A DNA stretch of 64,000 nt from Epiperipatus broadwayi (taxonomy: Eukaryota; Onychophora; Udeonychophora; Euonychophora; Peripatidae), in contig JAQFVV010012446.1 of the NCBI GenBank assembly GCA_028023455.1, positions 6,139,501 to 6,203,500 on the forward strand. Direction: 5' to 3'. The translations under genes and the position numbers were made by a program. Positions 21,020 to 32,436 of the stretch are shown piece after piece. The notes beneath the pieces are model-generated. The model worked only from the letters and a program-made list of their open reading frames with translations. It had not been told where the DNA came from and made no database searches. Positions within the stretch are counted from its first letter, which is position 1, and each line of letters starts with the position of its first letter.

Positions 21020-23580
21020 AAAAGAAATGCAATTCTCTGCATCGTCATTATCATCGCAGTAAAACAGAAGGAAGAATTACTTTTCCAGTAAAACTGCTAT
21101 AATTCATATATCTACTTGTATTAAATAATAGTAGGTTGCTGAATTCAAATTTTTAACTTTGAACAAGCTGACTTTAGAATAAAATTCATTAAACTTACTG
21201 AAACGGCCTCTACATCTGAAATAGAAGAGGAACATGGTAATACAAATTTTAATTTTATTTTCTCGATGACTATTAACAATTTTCTTTTAAATAAATCCAT
21301 TTGTCTCTCTCTCTCTCTCTAAGTATTGAAATAATCAATTATTAGAAAGGTTTTTTTTCAATAATGATGAATATCGACTTTATCAATAGATTGTGTGTTA
21401 TCTGATTATCATTACATGTAACCATTTATCTATGTAATTTTTATCTTAAAGTGATTTTTTATATATTTATTAATTCTGGTATTATGCTAAAAATATTGTT
21501 CTTATTATATGTAAGATAAAAGTTAAACATAGAATTTATTAATGGGAAGTAACTCACCCACATACGATATTATCTGTAATATCTGTATGCACAGATAAGT
21601 GTCTTGTATGATTTCTCGAATTTTAGAAAGAGAGGATGAGGGTAGATATTTGGTATAGTGAGAAATAGATTTTTGAGTAATTAGCATCTTAGATTAATGG
21701 AAATTGAGATTAATAACTAGAAACAGATCTTTCTTTTTTTTTTTAATTCTTATCTTTATAATTCAACTAAACTTTTCTCTGTCGATTTCTCGATTATTGT
21801 TTTAAGTTTATAAATATAAAAAATTATGATGTATACAATATGCAAGTATATGTGTGCATCTGGTGTTTATTTATAAAATTAAAATTTCCCATAATATGAG
21901 ACTTCTATTCATCCACCAGAGATATGAACATAGACATATCACGCTATATGATACTAACGATGGAGTTTAAATTACGTTGGGGGGTATTATATTACTGTAT
22001 TTGAATGTAACTAATTTTTATTATTAATTATATAAATTTTTCTACTTGTATATTGATGACTAACCAATAATAAAATTTAATTTTTTGATTAAAAGAAGTT
22101 TATATGTTTCTTAGAGTTAATTATTGTCTTAGGAAGTTAGTTTAGTCATCGTCATCACTGGTGGATTTCAATCATAAAACATAGTCTAAAAATGTAATAA
22201 TATCTTTTAGTAAATAATTATCGATTGATGAAAGATATGATTTATGTGGTAAATTAGTTATAAAGCTGTAGTTGGAAGTATCATTGTTATCATTATCATC
22301 ATCATCATCATCATTTTATTAATTAATAAATAGTCTAAATAAATATATTAAATGGCCATGTAAATGGTGTTTTTCACTTTGTTTGTTTATTGTTGGTGAG
22401 CCAGCATAAGAGATACGACTGCCATCTACGATCCATAATATGAGCTAGTAAGATTTATAATATTATTAAATATGAGCTTGAAAGAGTTATAACATTAAAT
22501 TATGAAATATGAGCTCCTAAAAGTGATGTTAAACTATTAAAAGTCATCTATATGATAATTTGTATAATAATTTATTTGCACACTTATGGAATAATGTCAA
22601 TGATTTACCATTAACACAGGTGCAAATGATATACTATTCTAAAATGGAAAATCCTACATACTATCATAAATAATGGACCAATTGACGTTCAAACCAGGTA
22701 CGATTATAAGTAGGTATCCAATGATATTTTATCTAGGTTCGGATAGCCTAATGGTGCCCAGATATATAAGAAAGAATGGAATAGAGAGTAAAACAGTTAG
22801 TTGCAGTTTGTCCAATTGGGGTATAAAACTGCTTACGTGGTTATTGGTAAATTGATCTAAAATGACCCATTGCGAATGACTGCCCCAATGAGGAGTGGTA
22901 CGGAAATAGATTTTATCTAGATTATTCTTTCAGTTACAAAATATAAAGATTATTTTCTTTTCCATTACAAATGGCTGCCCAATGTGGAGCGATAGATATT
23001 AGATTATTTTCTTTTCTGTTACAGTATATATATAATCCCTATTTTCTTTATTGTCTGAATGGTGAATATATGTTTGTTTGTAAGGCTGTCATGTATCATA
23101 TTCCCAAACATTTAAAAAAAAACTATTACATTTGTCTGCATTATTAAGAATTGAAGAATATTTTACATTCCGCTATTAATAGTTGTCCGTAACACTGTCA
23201 AATTCACATATCCAAATATAACAGATATATTTTTAAAAATTTAATTTTTAATTTAGAGGCTGAATTTGATTACAAGGATTTTATTCAAAATAAGAAATTC
23301 CACAATGCAAAAAAAATAATTGTTAAAGCAACCAATTAAAATCAATTATTACAAAAACGATGGCTGCCGGCTAAAAGTAATACCACCATTAATAAACCAT
23401 AATACAAAAACAATCATCTTTCAGGCTGGGTATTAAAAAAAAAACAGTGATATTTAAGTACTAATAAATACAACAATTATAAAAGCCCTTTTTTTCAAAA
23501 ACTATTAATTCTATTAATTAGAATGATTAATATGGGATAAATTGTCATTTTGACATATTTTATAAATAAGTGAATAATTA
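21020..23580. other. AT-rich DNA with simple repeats and a possible LTR-like segment
   Basis: Microsatellites: (TC)n near 21304-21320 and (ATC)n near 22283-22315. Around 22660-23023 the sequence is less AT-biased, has a TATATAAG motif near 22761 and two partial repeats of GATTATTTTCTTTTC. It ends in TGTTACA (23017-23023) next to a TA run, like the right edge of the unit at 37.35-38.92 kb. The open frame 22673-22855 has no recognised motif. No matching left edge was identified. Confidence 0.35.
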
Positions 23581-23584
23581 AAGG

Positions 23585-24045
23585 ATGAACACAGACTTTC
23601 AAGCTTCCTTCAGTTATCCACTCCATTCTATATAATTGATATACATGATCTATATATGCAAAAAAGATAAATGATCTCCAATATATGTATTTCATGCTAA
23701 ATCAGCACTCATCAGTTGGTCCAGATCATCATCTCCCATACACACACACACGCACACACACACACACATATATATATATAATCAGTGCTTGGTTTACATT
23801 AAGATAACAAATCTACAAACTTTAATGGACAGACTTTAATCCTCTCAACTCTCCAATTCTTTAGCCATTCATATTATGGAAAATCTGATGATGGAATGCT
23901 CAAAGCCCTTTTTGATGCCAATATTGTTGTCATATCCATGTTGGCTTTAAATCATTCTGATCCCTTATATATAAGACCTTAATATGTCCATTTAAATACA
24001 CAGGAGGAGGATGGGCAGAATTCACACTGAATCTGTAATATTTGA
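23585..24045 (-). repeat. Group A hammerhead repeat, copy A5
   Basis: Minus-strand copy, left arm of a palindrome. A (CA)n microsatellite has expanded at 23740-23768 just upstream of the ribozyme. The end near 24022-24045 meets copy A6 through the inverted motif AATCTGTAATATTTGAATA. Confidence 0.78.
23671..23729 (-). ncRNA. Hammerhead ribozyme, group A, with covarying stem I
   Basis: CTGATGA (23709-23715), GAAA (23690-23693), UA (23682-23683). Stem II is GTGCT/AGCAT. Outer stem I is ATGATC (from 23724-23729) with GATCAT (from 23671-23676). The copies at 10.3 and 10.8 kb have ATAATC/GATTAT, so both strands changed together and pairing is kept. The inner block has a single mismatch at its end. 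This covariation supports the fold as a real selected or inherited structure. Confidence 0.83.
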
Positions 24046-24094
24046 ATAAGTAGTATGTATATACTGATTTTAGATGTAATTAGTATATACATTA

Positions 24095-24545
24095 TACGTG
24101 TATTCAAATATTACAGATTCAGCATGAATTCTGCCAATCTTTTGTGAATTTAAATGAATATATTAAGGTCCTATATATGAGAGGTCAGAAATGACTTAAG
24201 GTCAACATGAGTATGACAACAATATTGGCATCAACAAGGGCTTTGAGATTCCATAATCAGACTTTTAATGATATGGATGGAAGAAAAGTTGGAGAGTGGA
24301 GAAGATTGAAGCCTGTCCATTAAAGTATGATGATTTGCTATATTAATATAAACTGAGCATTGATTGCATATGTGTGTGGGAGATGATGATCTGGAAAAAT
24401 TGATAAGTGCTGGTTTAGGAAAAAATATGTATGTTGGAAATCTTTTTTTTTTGTATTATGTGGTCAGGTATATTGGTTATATAGGATAGAATGGATAGCT
24501 CAAGAGAACTTGAAATGTGTGTTCAAACTCTCTCTAATTACATCT
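24095..24545 (+). repeat. Group A repeat, copy A6, with decayed ribozyme
   Basis: Right arm of the palindrome with A5. The ribozyme remnant at 24386-24438 has TTGATAA for CTGATGA and lost stem II pairing (AGGAA), and the inner stem I strand is all A. Flanking blocks remain clear. Confidence 0.72.
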
Positions 24546-24914
24546 TTCAGTATATACATTAGACTTTTATTCAAATAAGTGAATAATAACTCAAATTATA
24601 TGTAACTGGAAATATCTGAAGCTTCCAGTGAGTTGTATAATGTAAATAAGCTCTTCAAAAGACATATGATAATCTGCCTCTTAGCATTTGTTCATATATA
24701 TGCTTAGTTTGTTTACATAATTTTGGGAGTGAAATTTGATCTATTGATTATATATATTTATAGAAATGGTAAGAATCATCATTTAAATTTTCCGAGGATC
24801 AAAGCAGAGCTTTAATTTAAGCAACCTCTAATTGTGAAATGAAAACACAGTTTTAATATCTGTAAATAGTAAATAACTCAACTGAAGCTTCCAATGAATT
24901 ACATAATGTAAATA

Positions 24915-25690
24915 ATGTGATGTGATATTCTCCTTATTTGAAGTCAGGAATCTTTCAGTCATTATTCCCAGAGAAACTTGTTAGCCAACTTCCCTTCCCA
25001 TTCCCCACCCTAAGTTTTTCCCATATTCTTTTCTATCCTGCCCCATGTCATTGCCACAACATAATCTTCATCAACTCTATGGCCTTTATATCTAAATTCA
25101 CCTTATCTTTTCCCAAACCCAGCATAAAAACCAAGAACCCACTTTCTGTATAATCCCTTTATTTATATTTATTTTTCTACAACTTCATTATTTGAACCAT
25201 TAACAGATACCTAATATTTTCCATGTCTTCCTTACAAAAATTGCTGATTAAATCACCCATATTTTTCCATTTATATGTATATTCCCTTGTTGCTAAAGAT
25301 CCCGTTTGAGCCTTAAACAGTAAACTACTTTCCTTGCTATTATCATAAATTAACTCATACACAATATTCTATTTACTTCTCTATATATTTAAACTCTTTT
25401 ATTATTCTTCATACTAGTTCTCCAACTCCCTATTTTTTATTAATATATCTATTCTTCTATCCCATTCCTTGCTACTATAACAATAAACAATTCTCCTAAC
25501 ACAATCATCCCATCTTTTGTATAAGTATACTGACACAAAATTCTTTATCCAAATCTTCTGTATATTATACTAGCTTTCTCACCCTTCTTGTTGCTTGTCC
25601 TTTACTCATAACCCAATTAAATATATTTTGGGCTATTCTCTTATTATCCATAAATTACAATCTAGCAAGCATTAATTCTCCAAAAGACAG
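24915..25690 (-). pseudogene. LINE 3' fragment, minus strand
   Basis: A third LINE copy. It starts on the right in the basic C-terminal region and ends on the left with the 3' UTR (AAGTCAGGAATCTTTCAG complement) and a GTGATGTGATAT tail at about 24917-24930. The segment at 25362-25177 encodes a piece with LIYDNSKESSLLFKAQTGS, also seen in the 1.2-kb copy. It is interrupted by frameshifts and small deletions, including loss of part of the zinc-knuckle region. Confidence 0.82.
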
Positions 25691-25699
25691 ATGCTGTCA

Positions 25700-26385
25700 T
25701 CTGTGTTTTGAAAAATTTATACTTCCAGCTATAAATAAGTTAATAAAGTTCTTATAGATTTGCATTATGAAATTTTAAGTTAATGAAGCATAAAAATCAC
25801 TGCGATATTTGATAAATTTTACAAGCACTGTGTTTTAGATTGTAATAAATTATAGAAAGTTATCATCATTTCATCACAAATTCTGTTAAATGGAGATGTT
25901 CAATCTCAGTGAGGGTATCCTTACAGATTGAATATTTCTGTTTAACGGTGCATGTGAGGAAAATATGATTACTTTCTATAGTTTATTAAAAATCACTATA
26001 TGTTTAAATATTTAAAAAAAAGACTATTTGGCTGCTTCTTATTTCTTTTGTTTCCACAAACAATACTATGCTATGTAAGTAGTTTTATGTCTGTTTTCAA
26101 TCAATTGTAGAGTTGGAGATGAAAATGAATGAGAATTAAACTTGAGATTTGTTCATTGTTAGCAACCTTATGTTTTGATCTTGTTAAAAGCCAAGTTCTG
26201 CAATTAGTACAAGCCAATATCAGTTTACATGGATTTTGAAAAATAAGATTTATATAGACAAGCTCTAAATTGTTTGCATTAATACTTTATGTATGTCATC
26301 TGCTGTTCAATGAAGTCATTATGTTGATAGTAAAACTAAAAACCCAAAATCTCTACAAAGATCTGGTTATTAAATTAAAAGTTAC
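25700..26385. other. Intergenic DNA, nothing recognised
   Basis: Slightly less AT-biased than its surroundings but with no open frame or repeat that I can name. Confidence 0.4.
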
Positions 26386-26389
26386 AGAG

Positions 26390-26535
26390 GCAAAACTCTC
26401 CAAACAGTAGCACCACTCAATGAAAGCCAGAATAATCAATGGATGCAGGAAGGTTTGTTGATAAAATCCCTATATAGTGCCTACTTATCCAATATCCCCA
26501 AAAAAGTTTTTTGCTTGTGGCTTTCATCACTGATC
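26390..26535 (-). repeat. Group B repeat, copy B10, decayed
   Basis: Left arm of a head-to-head pair. The 3' blocks are clear, but the ribozyme region is mutated: the GAAA region is replaced by an A run near 26500-26510. Confidence 0.75.
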
Positions 26536-26765
26536 TAGGTGCAGTGCTCTCAGATCCAAGACTCCTCACTAATGAAAGCCACAAGCTAGAAACTAGTCTG
26601 GGGATATTGAATGAGTAAGCACTAGATAGGGATTTTATGCATAAACCTTCCTGCATCCATTTATTACTCTGGTTTACACTGAGTGGCGCTACTGTATAGA
26701 GAGTTTTGCCTCTGTAAAAGCAGCTTGTGTAAGTATAAAGAGTGGTGATCATGTGATGTATGATG
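26536..26765 (+). repeat. Group B repeat, copy B11, ribozyme with one core change
   Basis: Right arm. The ribozyme at 26554-26612 keeps stem I, stem II, GAAA, CTAG and UC, but has CTAATGA instead of CTGATGA. Loss of G5 should abolish cleavage. Arms of about 140 bp pair with copy B10. Confidence 0.78.
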
Positions 26766-26894
26766 ATTTAAAATAAAAGTTACATATAACTTTTATGAAG
26801 AGTTATCATTAATAGTTTGAACTAAAAGTTGCAAAAAACCTAGCAAAATTAGATCGTGCTAAATATATGTGAAGGATTAATAAACAAAGAGAAT

Positions 26895-27617
26895 ATTGTA
26901 TTAGTAAACCAGCCAGAGAACATGGGTGACAAATGCTGACCTATATCCTCAGGTGGATCCAAGTTTGGTCTGCCAACCTAGGCATGCAAGTTCTTTTGTC
27001 CACTTCCCTTGTTTTAGTGAGCAAGCTAATAATAAAATCTTCAACTGAAATTCCTATTGAAGCTTATAAACTGATAGTATTTGATACTATGATCATGTAT
27101 TTCCTGATTGCTGGAATTGTCATATTTTTTACATATTCATGCTAATTTTAACAATAGTTTGTTTATACATTGTGTAAAAACCTAATTCTACCGAATTATT
27201 GTTACTGAGCCGACTCCCTTATTTCCATTCATGTACATATTGTAAACAAGCTTATGACTGTTATCATTGTTCATCTATTCCCGAATTTCTGACTAACAAT
27301 GTTATCCTTTGGGTCTTAACATTATTCTGTATACTATTATCTTCAGTGTTCTTAATTACTCAATGATTTTTACTAGGTACTTAATTTCATATTACGTTTT
27401 GACCTTTTCAGCGATTTTTTTGTTAATGCTTACATTGCTATAATTGTAACACCTTGTTTATATTTATTCCAGTCTGTTAAAATCATTCCAATATGTATGA
27501 TCTGTAATTATAATTTTTGTAATTGTTGGGACAATATGTCTAAACCCAACTTTGATTTATAATTAATTGCTTTCCTTGCATTATGTCTTGTTTGTGAATA
27601 AAGTATATTTTGAAATG
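26895..27617 (+). pseudogene. Probable retrocopy of an mRNA 3' end
   Basis: A 723-bp segment flanked by a perfect 12-base direct repeat, AACAAAGAGAAT, at 26883-26894 and 27618-27629. It has lower A/T bias than its surroundings. An open frame 26933-27145 encodes 70 residues ending in a hydrophobic stretch, MIMYFLIAGIVIFF, before a short TYSC end, so it looks like the C-terminus of a membrane protein. About 450 bp of apparent 3' UTR follow, and AATAAA at 27597-27602 lies 15 bases before the right junction, the normal spacing for mRNA cleavage. There is no clear poly(A) tract. The parent gene is not recognised. A genuine last exon is the alternative; the direct repeats favour a 5'-truncated retrocopy. 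Confidence 0.5.
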
Positions 27618-27629
27618 AACAAAGAGAAT

Positions 27630-27765
27630 TCCAATATAATAGCATTTTATATACTTTTCTTTATTCAACTTAACAATGCAGCAATTTTTATTTATTCCTT
27701 GATAATATTTCCTTATAGTTTCGTCTGACCAGAAGACTTCATCAGAACTACAATATTCAAATATA
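27630..27765 (-). repeat. PLE-type 3' end (group C)
   Basis: Minus strand: CTGATGA (27739-27745), one A, hairpin GTCT/AGAC (27723-27737), GAAA (27719-27722), then a TATTATCAAGG tail. The copy at 32.06-32.17 kb is its inverted partner (same tail TATTATCAAGG and GAATAAAGAAAAG). No good stem I was found, so only the hammerhead-like core is claimed. Confidence 0.5.
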
Positions 27766-27769
27766 TAAT

Positions 27770-30395
27770 CACATAATTAATATCTTTTAATATATAACTT
27801 CTTAGAATTAAATATATAATACATAAGGTAATACTTTTTAATACATACCTACCAGGGACAAACCATCCATATATTGAATGGAATGAGTGCTTCTGTAGAA
27901 AAATTCACTACAACTTTCAAAAGCTTTAAAATTCAATTTAAACTATGTACATATTCAACCTCACAAAATTGATCCAACAAGTTGCACATACAATAGTGTA
28001 GTAAGAACAATAAGTACATTAGTGTATATAAGCTATTTTGCAAAACATAAAAAAAAAACTCAACTATTTTGCTAAACATAAAAAAAGAAAAAACTATTCC
28101 AATTTTTTTTTTTATTGTATGGAATTTCTGTTGACCTTCAACTTTTTTATCAACAGTTGCCTTGTTTTTATATATAGCCAGAAATGAATTTGACCAACTC
28201 ATTATTGCTTAATTATAAGAAGTTCACGCAATGCTAAAATCTAATTTACAATTAAACCTTTAAGAATGTTTTTATTTGGTAGATAAAAATATATTGATAA
28301 TGTATTATCTATTTTGTAATGGTCATATTTGTACATTCACATAACAAATCCAGAGTCCAACCACTAATGCTGATTGAAATAAGATGGTAAGATCTGGAGT
28401 CCAAACCAAGCTCCAACTTATTCACTAATACTCCATGATTTAACACCATATGAGTGACATTTCTGAGGTTACCCATGAACTTTAATTTTAATCATGAGCC
28501 AACTCTGAACAGGGAGAAACATAAGACCCTATGGTTAACCACACATGCGACACATAAAATTGGACTAAACATCTATTAATGGCCATCTGGTAATATAACT
28601 AAGAAGTGGATTGGATTGGGATATGATTAAAAAAATAATGAAGACAGGATAAATTTAAATACATTTATTAAAATTATTAGTAATGAAAAACAAAATAAAT
28701 TAAATTACACTATTTAGGGATCACATTGAGATCATATAGATGCTCACAGGTGTTATACAATGGAATGTGACCAGTTCAGAGTAATACAGTGCTCGGACTC
28801 ATTAAGTGTATTATCTGACTTTCAGGTTCAGTGAATAATCTATGCATATAAGAATTTAATATGCCAGCATAATATTCATTTAATATCACATTTTGCCAAG
28901 TGATAAATAGCAATGCTATCCAGAAATATAATTTAATTACTACTGTAATAATATTGCGACTGTTTATTAAGTTTCTCTAATATTCAAGCCTAATAATGTA
29001 GCCTGATAATGATGTGAATCATCATCCATCAAACTAAAGGTTATCTTCATCTTTGGATAAATCCTGAATAACATATAGAGAGAATTGGTCAAACTAGTCC
29101 TACATACTTTCAATATAGGCACTTAAAATATGCTATAAAGAGAGAAGGATTATTTAAATATATTAATACCTTTGTTTAATGAACAATTAATTTGCATCTC
29201 TAATCAGATTTAATAAAAAGGGAAGGAAAGCATATTTAAGAGAATTGGAATTAATGAAAATAACTAAATATGCCTTAGTAATATCTCCCTGGCCAGAATT
29301 CTATTATTAATTAAATAAAATTATGCTTAAAATCATAATTTATCAGTATAACAAAGCAAACCATAATTATATATGAAATCGAATTCAGAGTTGATTTAAA
29401 TTACTTCAATTATCACAAGGCAATCAGTTATTAATTAATGAATTTTAATTTCGAAATAGGATTCGGATGTAATATAAGTAAGCATTAAATCATAATTACT
29501 AAATTGAAGATAGAAATATTAACTTAGGAATAAAATTAATAAAATATATCCGTTCAGTGGTTCAAAATATATTTGGCATATCATCACATATCTAAATGAA
29601 ATATTAAGTACTTAAATATATAAAGAGCATAGATTTCACCGCAAATACGAGAATAAAACACAATTTAATTAACAAAATAATTATTAAGTTTGTCTCTTTA
29701 ACAGGTTTGAGATAATAGATTTTACAGTAAGTCAAACGAATCTTGCAACGTTTATTAACTTTAGCATTTGGTACAGACATTGATCCATTAAAGATGATTT
29801 TGGAATCATTGCACGAGTTCAAAGCTAGCGATAAGAAATTCTGCCAGAGGTGTTTAACAGACCAAACATGGTCGTTAATATGTGTTGTGGTTTGAAGTTA
29901 CTCAGATGTAACAAATAGGTTAAATCTATGATTTAGTCTTCAGGAATTGAACAGCCATGTTATAAAAGGAAGTAAAAGTTCAATTTTGATAAGTTTAAAA
30001 CAAATTATGTATAAATTGAAATTTGTTCATCTAGAGAAAGGAAGATTATATGGATAAGAATTTAATTGGTTTATAATAAAATTTAGTCTAGACGGTTGAT
30101 ATGACCCATAGAGGGAAAACTGAATTTAATATGTTATTAACAGAAAAAACTGTAATTTAAAAAATGTAATAGAAATACTCAATGTTACTTTTATGTAATT
30201 CTATCGTTGTGTTATGTATTATGATTGAAATTTTGTAATTGATATGTATATTTTGCAAATCCGTTTGGGTGTGAATAAAGTCCAATTTTGAAAATATCTA
30301 TTATTGGTTTTACAGGTTGAAGTAAAAGAAAGATTTGAACTATTAGACTTTAAACTGGGTGTTTATTTAAATTTACTATATAGCTATAGTTTTAA
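27770..30395. other. AT-rich DNA, possible LTR-like or transcription-unit remnant
   Basis: No coding gene recognised. Near 29960 the motif TTATAAAAGGAAG could be a TATA box, and AATAAAG near 30275 a polyadenylation signal about 315 bp downstream, followed by a TTTTACAGG motif. This could be a retroelement terminal repeat, but no edges or internal domain could be defined. Confidence 0.3.
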
Positions 30396-30398
30396 AAA

Positions 30399-30563
30399 TT
30401 AATACTTAAAGTTCATCTGAGAGCTCTTGCAGTAGTCATAAAGATTATTACCTAAATCCTGGGCAGCAGCTTGTCTCTTGGCTTTGTTCTCTTGATAGGC
30501 AGAAGCTTGTTGCAGTAGGTTTCTATCAGGAAGGTATTCCATCATTATGTTGGCTTGTACCAT
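30399..30563 (-). CDS. Small open frame of unknown function, possible exon
   Basis: A 54-codon frame starting at ATG (30563-30561) in a strong AAAATGG context and ending at a stop at 30399. The peptide is hydrophilic and far less biased to I/N/K/F than chance frames in this AT-rich DNA, with an A- and Q-rich helical middle (QENKAKRQAAAQDL) and a YDYC motif. The local base composition is also more balanced. The same frame is open upstream to about 30629 without another ATG. I do not recognise the family. It could be a terminal exon, a retrocopy or a transposon piece; no splice site was convincing. Confidence 0.3.
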   Translation of the reverse strand: MVQANIMMEYLPDRNLLQQASAYQENKAKRQAAAQDLGNNLYDYCKSSQMNFKY

Positions 30564-30629
30564 TTTGGCACATAGGATGGAGGAGAAGATCACCAGATTA
30601 CCGTTCCTAGGGCACGAGGAACAGCACAA

Positions 30630-31430
30630 TCTGCCTAACTATTCAGCCATCCTAAAATTCAAACAGGCATGGATTCAGTTTGCAGACCTTTTAAAAATTT
30701 GCCTGAGTCTATATGTAGCAAAAAACTGACCCTATTTGCACTTAATCATGATGAAATTACATTTTTAATAAACAAAATTTTCCCAGTGAAGTTATAATTA
30801 GTACCTTTAAAATTTGATTTTTCTAGAGACCAAAATAATTTTTAGCTTTTGTTTTAATCCATGAATAGGATGTTTTCTTATATTTGGCCATTTATTTTAG
30901 CAATCAACATGATTGGTTAAATCTTGTTTACAACTTAAAATATATTTCAACAAACATTTATTGTCTTTAATAAAATTTTGATTTTATTATCCCGCCATAC
31001 TAAACGCAGGTGTGGCATGATATAATTTTTACAGATTATTTTAAAATAATTTAAAAAATAGAAAACGACTAAATAACAAGATGCTATATATATATGATGG
31101 TGATACATGAAATATACCTATATATATGGGACTAAGCAAAATAAAGCATAAAATTGATTTATAATTTAAACTAAATCACATTTTAAATTATACACGATCT
31201 TTTAAATATGAGAAAATTGTTGTGGCAAGTAAAATAAAAACATTATTAAAAAAAGATGTAGTGTGCTTCCATTCCTAAAAAGTCATGCTTCGTCATTGAT
31301 AACTACATATAATAAAATATATTATACTCTACTTAAAGTATTATATATTTAATTGTACACAGTTATATAATGAATTATATATTTAATTATATAAACATTA
31401 AAAGCATAAAGCTAAACTAGTCAATAAATA
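30630..31430. other. AT-rich intergenic DNA, nothing recognised
   Basis: Only A/T-rich low-complexity sequence with short AT tracts (near 31088 and 31118). Confidence 0.4.
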
Positions 31431-31434
31431 ATCA

Positions 31435-32005
31435 AAATTACCCCAAATTTAGATCTCAACTAGATTAACCAAGAAAATAAATTCTAAAACATTACCAAAT
31501 GGTTTCACTACTACTAGCAGATTTTTCAAGTGTAAAGAACTACAAAATAACACATTTAAATTCAACATTACCCCAATTCCACTTACCTCCCATATACACT
31601 TAAATGTTAAAAGAATTTGTAATAATAAAGATTATTTAATTCTTCTTTTTATTTCATTTCTCTCAAAGAAGACAATCAAAAAAAAAGATACAGGCCAGCC
31701 TATTAATTTTGATGAAGGTAAGGCTTGTCTTCTTTCAGAGAAATGAAATAAAAAGATTAAAGAATTTTTATTATTAAAAAATTATGATTTTGAAGCAATT
31801 AATTTATTTAAAAGCTTTTTTAATATTAAGGGTATATGGGAGATAGGTGGAATTGTGGGTAATATGTAGTATAAATATGTTGTTATTTCATAGTTCTTTA
31901 CATTTGAGAAGTCTGCTTGTAGCAGTGAAACCATTGGTAGTGTTTTAGAAGTTATTTTCTTGGCTAGTCTGGTTGAGTTCTGAATATGGGGTAATTTTGA
32001 TTATT
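31435..32005. repeat. Large palindrome with arms of about 270 bp
   Basis: The left arm (about 31435-31690) and right arm (about 31730-32005) are inverted copies: for example CTTCTTTTTATTTCATTTCTC at left against GAGAAATGAAATAAAAAG at right, and CCAATTCCAC against GTGGAATTG. A spacer of roughly 40 bp lies between. No terminal motif of a DNA transposon is evident. It lies just left of a PLE-type end and is probably the 5' body of a head-to-head PLE pair. Confidence 0.7.
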
Positions 32006-32059
32006 TAACTATATATAGTTAGGTATGAAATTTATACTAATTATGTGGTTATATATATT

Positions 32060-32175
32060 TGAATATTATAGCTCTGAAGAAGACTGTTGGTCAGTTGAAA
32101 CAGTAAGTAAATATTATCAAGGAGTAAAGTGAATAAAGAAAAGTGTATTAAATACTATTATACTGATATATACAA
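32060..32175 (+). repeat. PLE-type 3' end (group C)
   Basis: CTGAAGA (32072-32078), hairpin GACTG (32080-32084)/CAGTT (32090-32094) closing a TTGGT loop, GAAA (32095-32098), then TATTATCAAGG and a GAATAAAGAAAAG tail. Inverted partner of 27.63-27.77 kb. Confidence 0.5.
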
Positions 32176-32436
32176 ACAGTGCATAAAAAAATCAAGAAAT
32201 AAAGAAAGATTATATAGTGGAACCATGAACTAAGCTATGTCTAACTATATGATTTCAATCATACGCTATCCAATAAAAAATATAAACAAACACAAAAAAT
32301 CCTTAAAATTCACAAGTTTTATAATATCTAGCAATCATGTTTCTTCTCTAAGTGTTGTATATGATACAAATAAAACATTTTCTAAGAATAATGCTAAATT
32401 TTACAAAGTTTTGAAACATATTTAAAGTTAAGTAAG

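Noticed and set aside
32237-32425. 62-codon frame as PLE coding sequence
   Set aside because: It lies beyond the PLE 3' end and has no RT or GIY-YIG motif.
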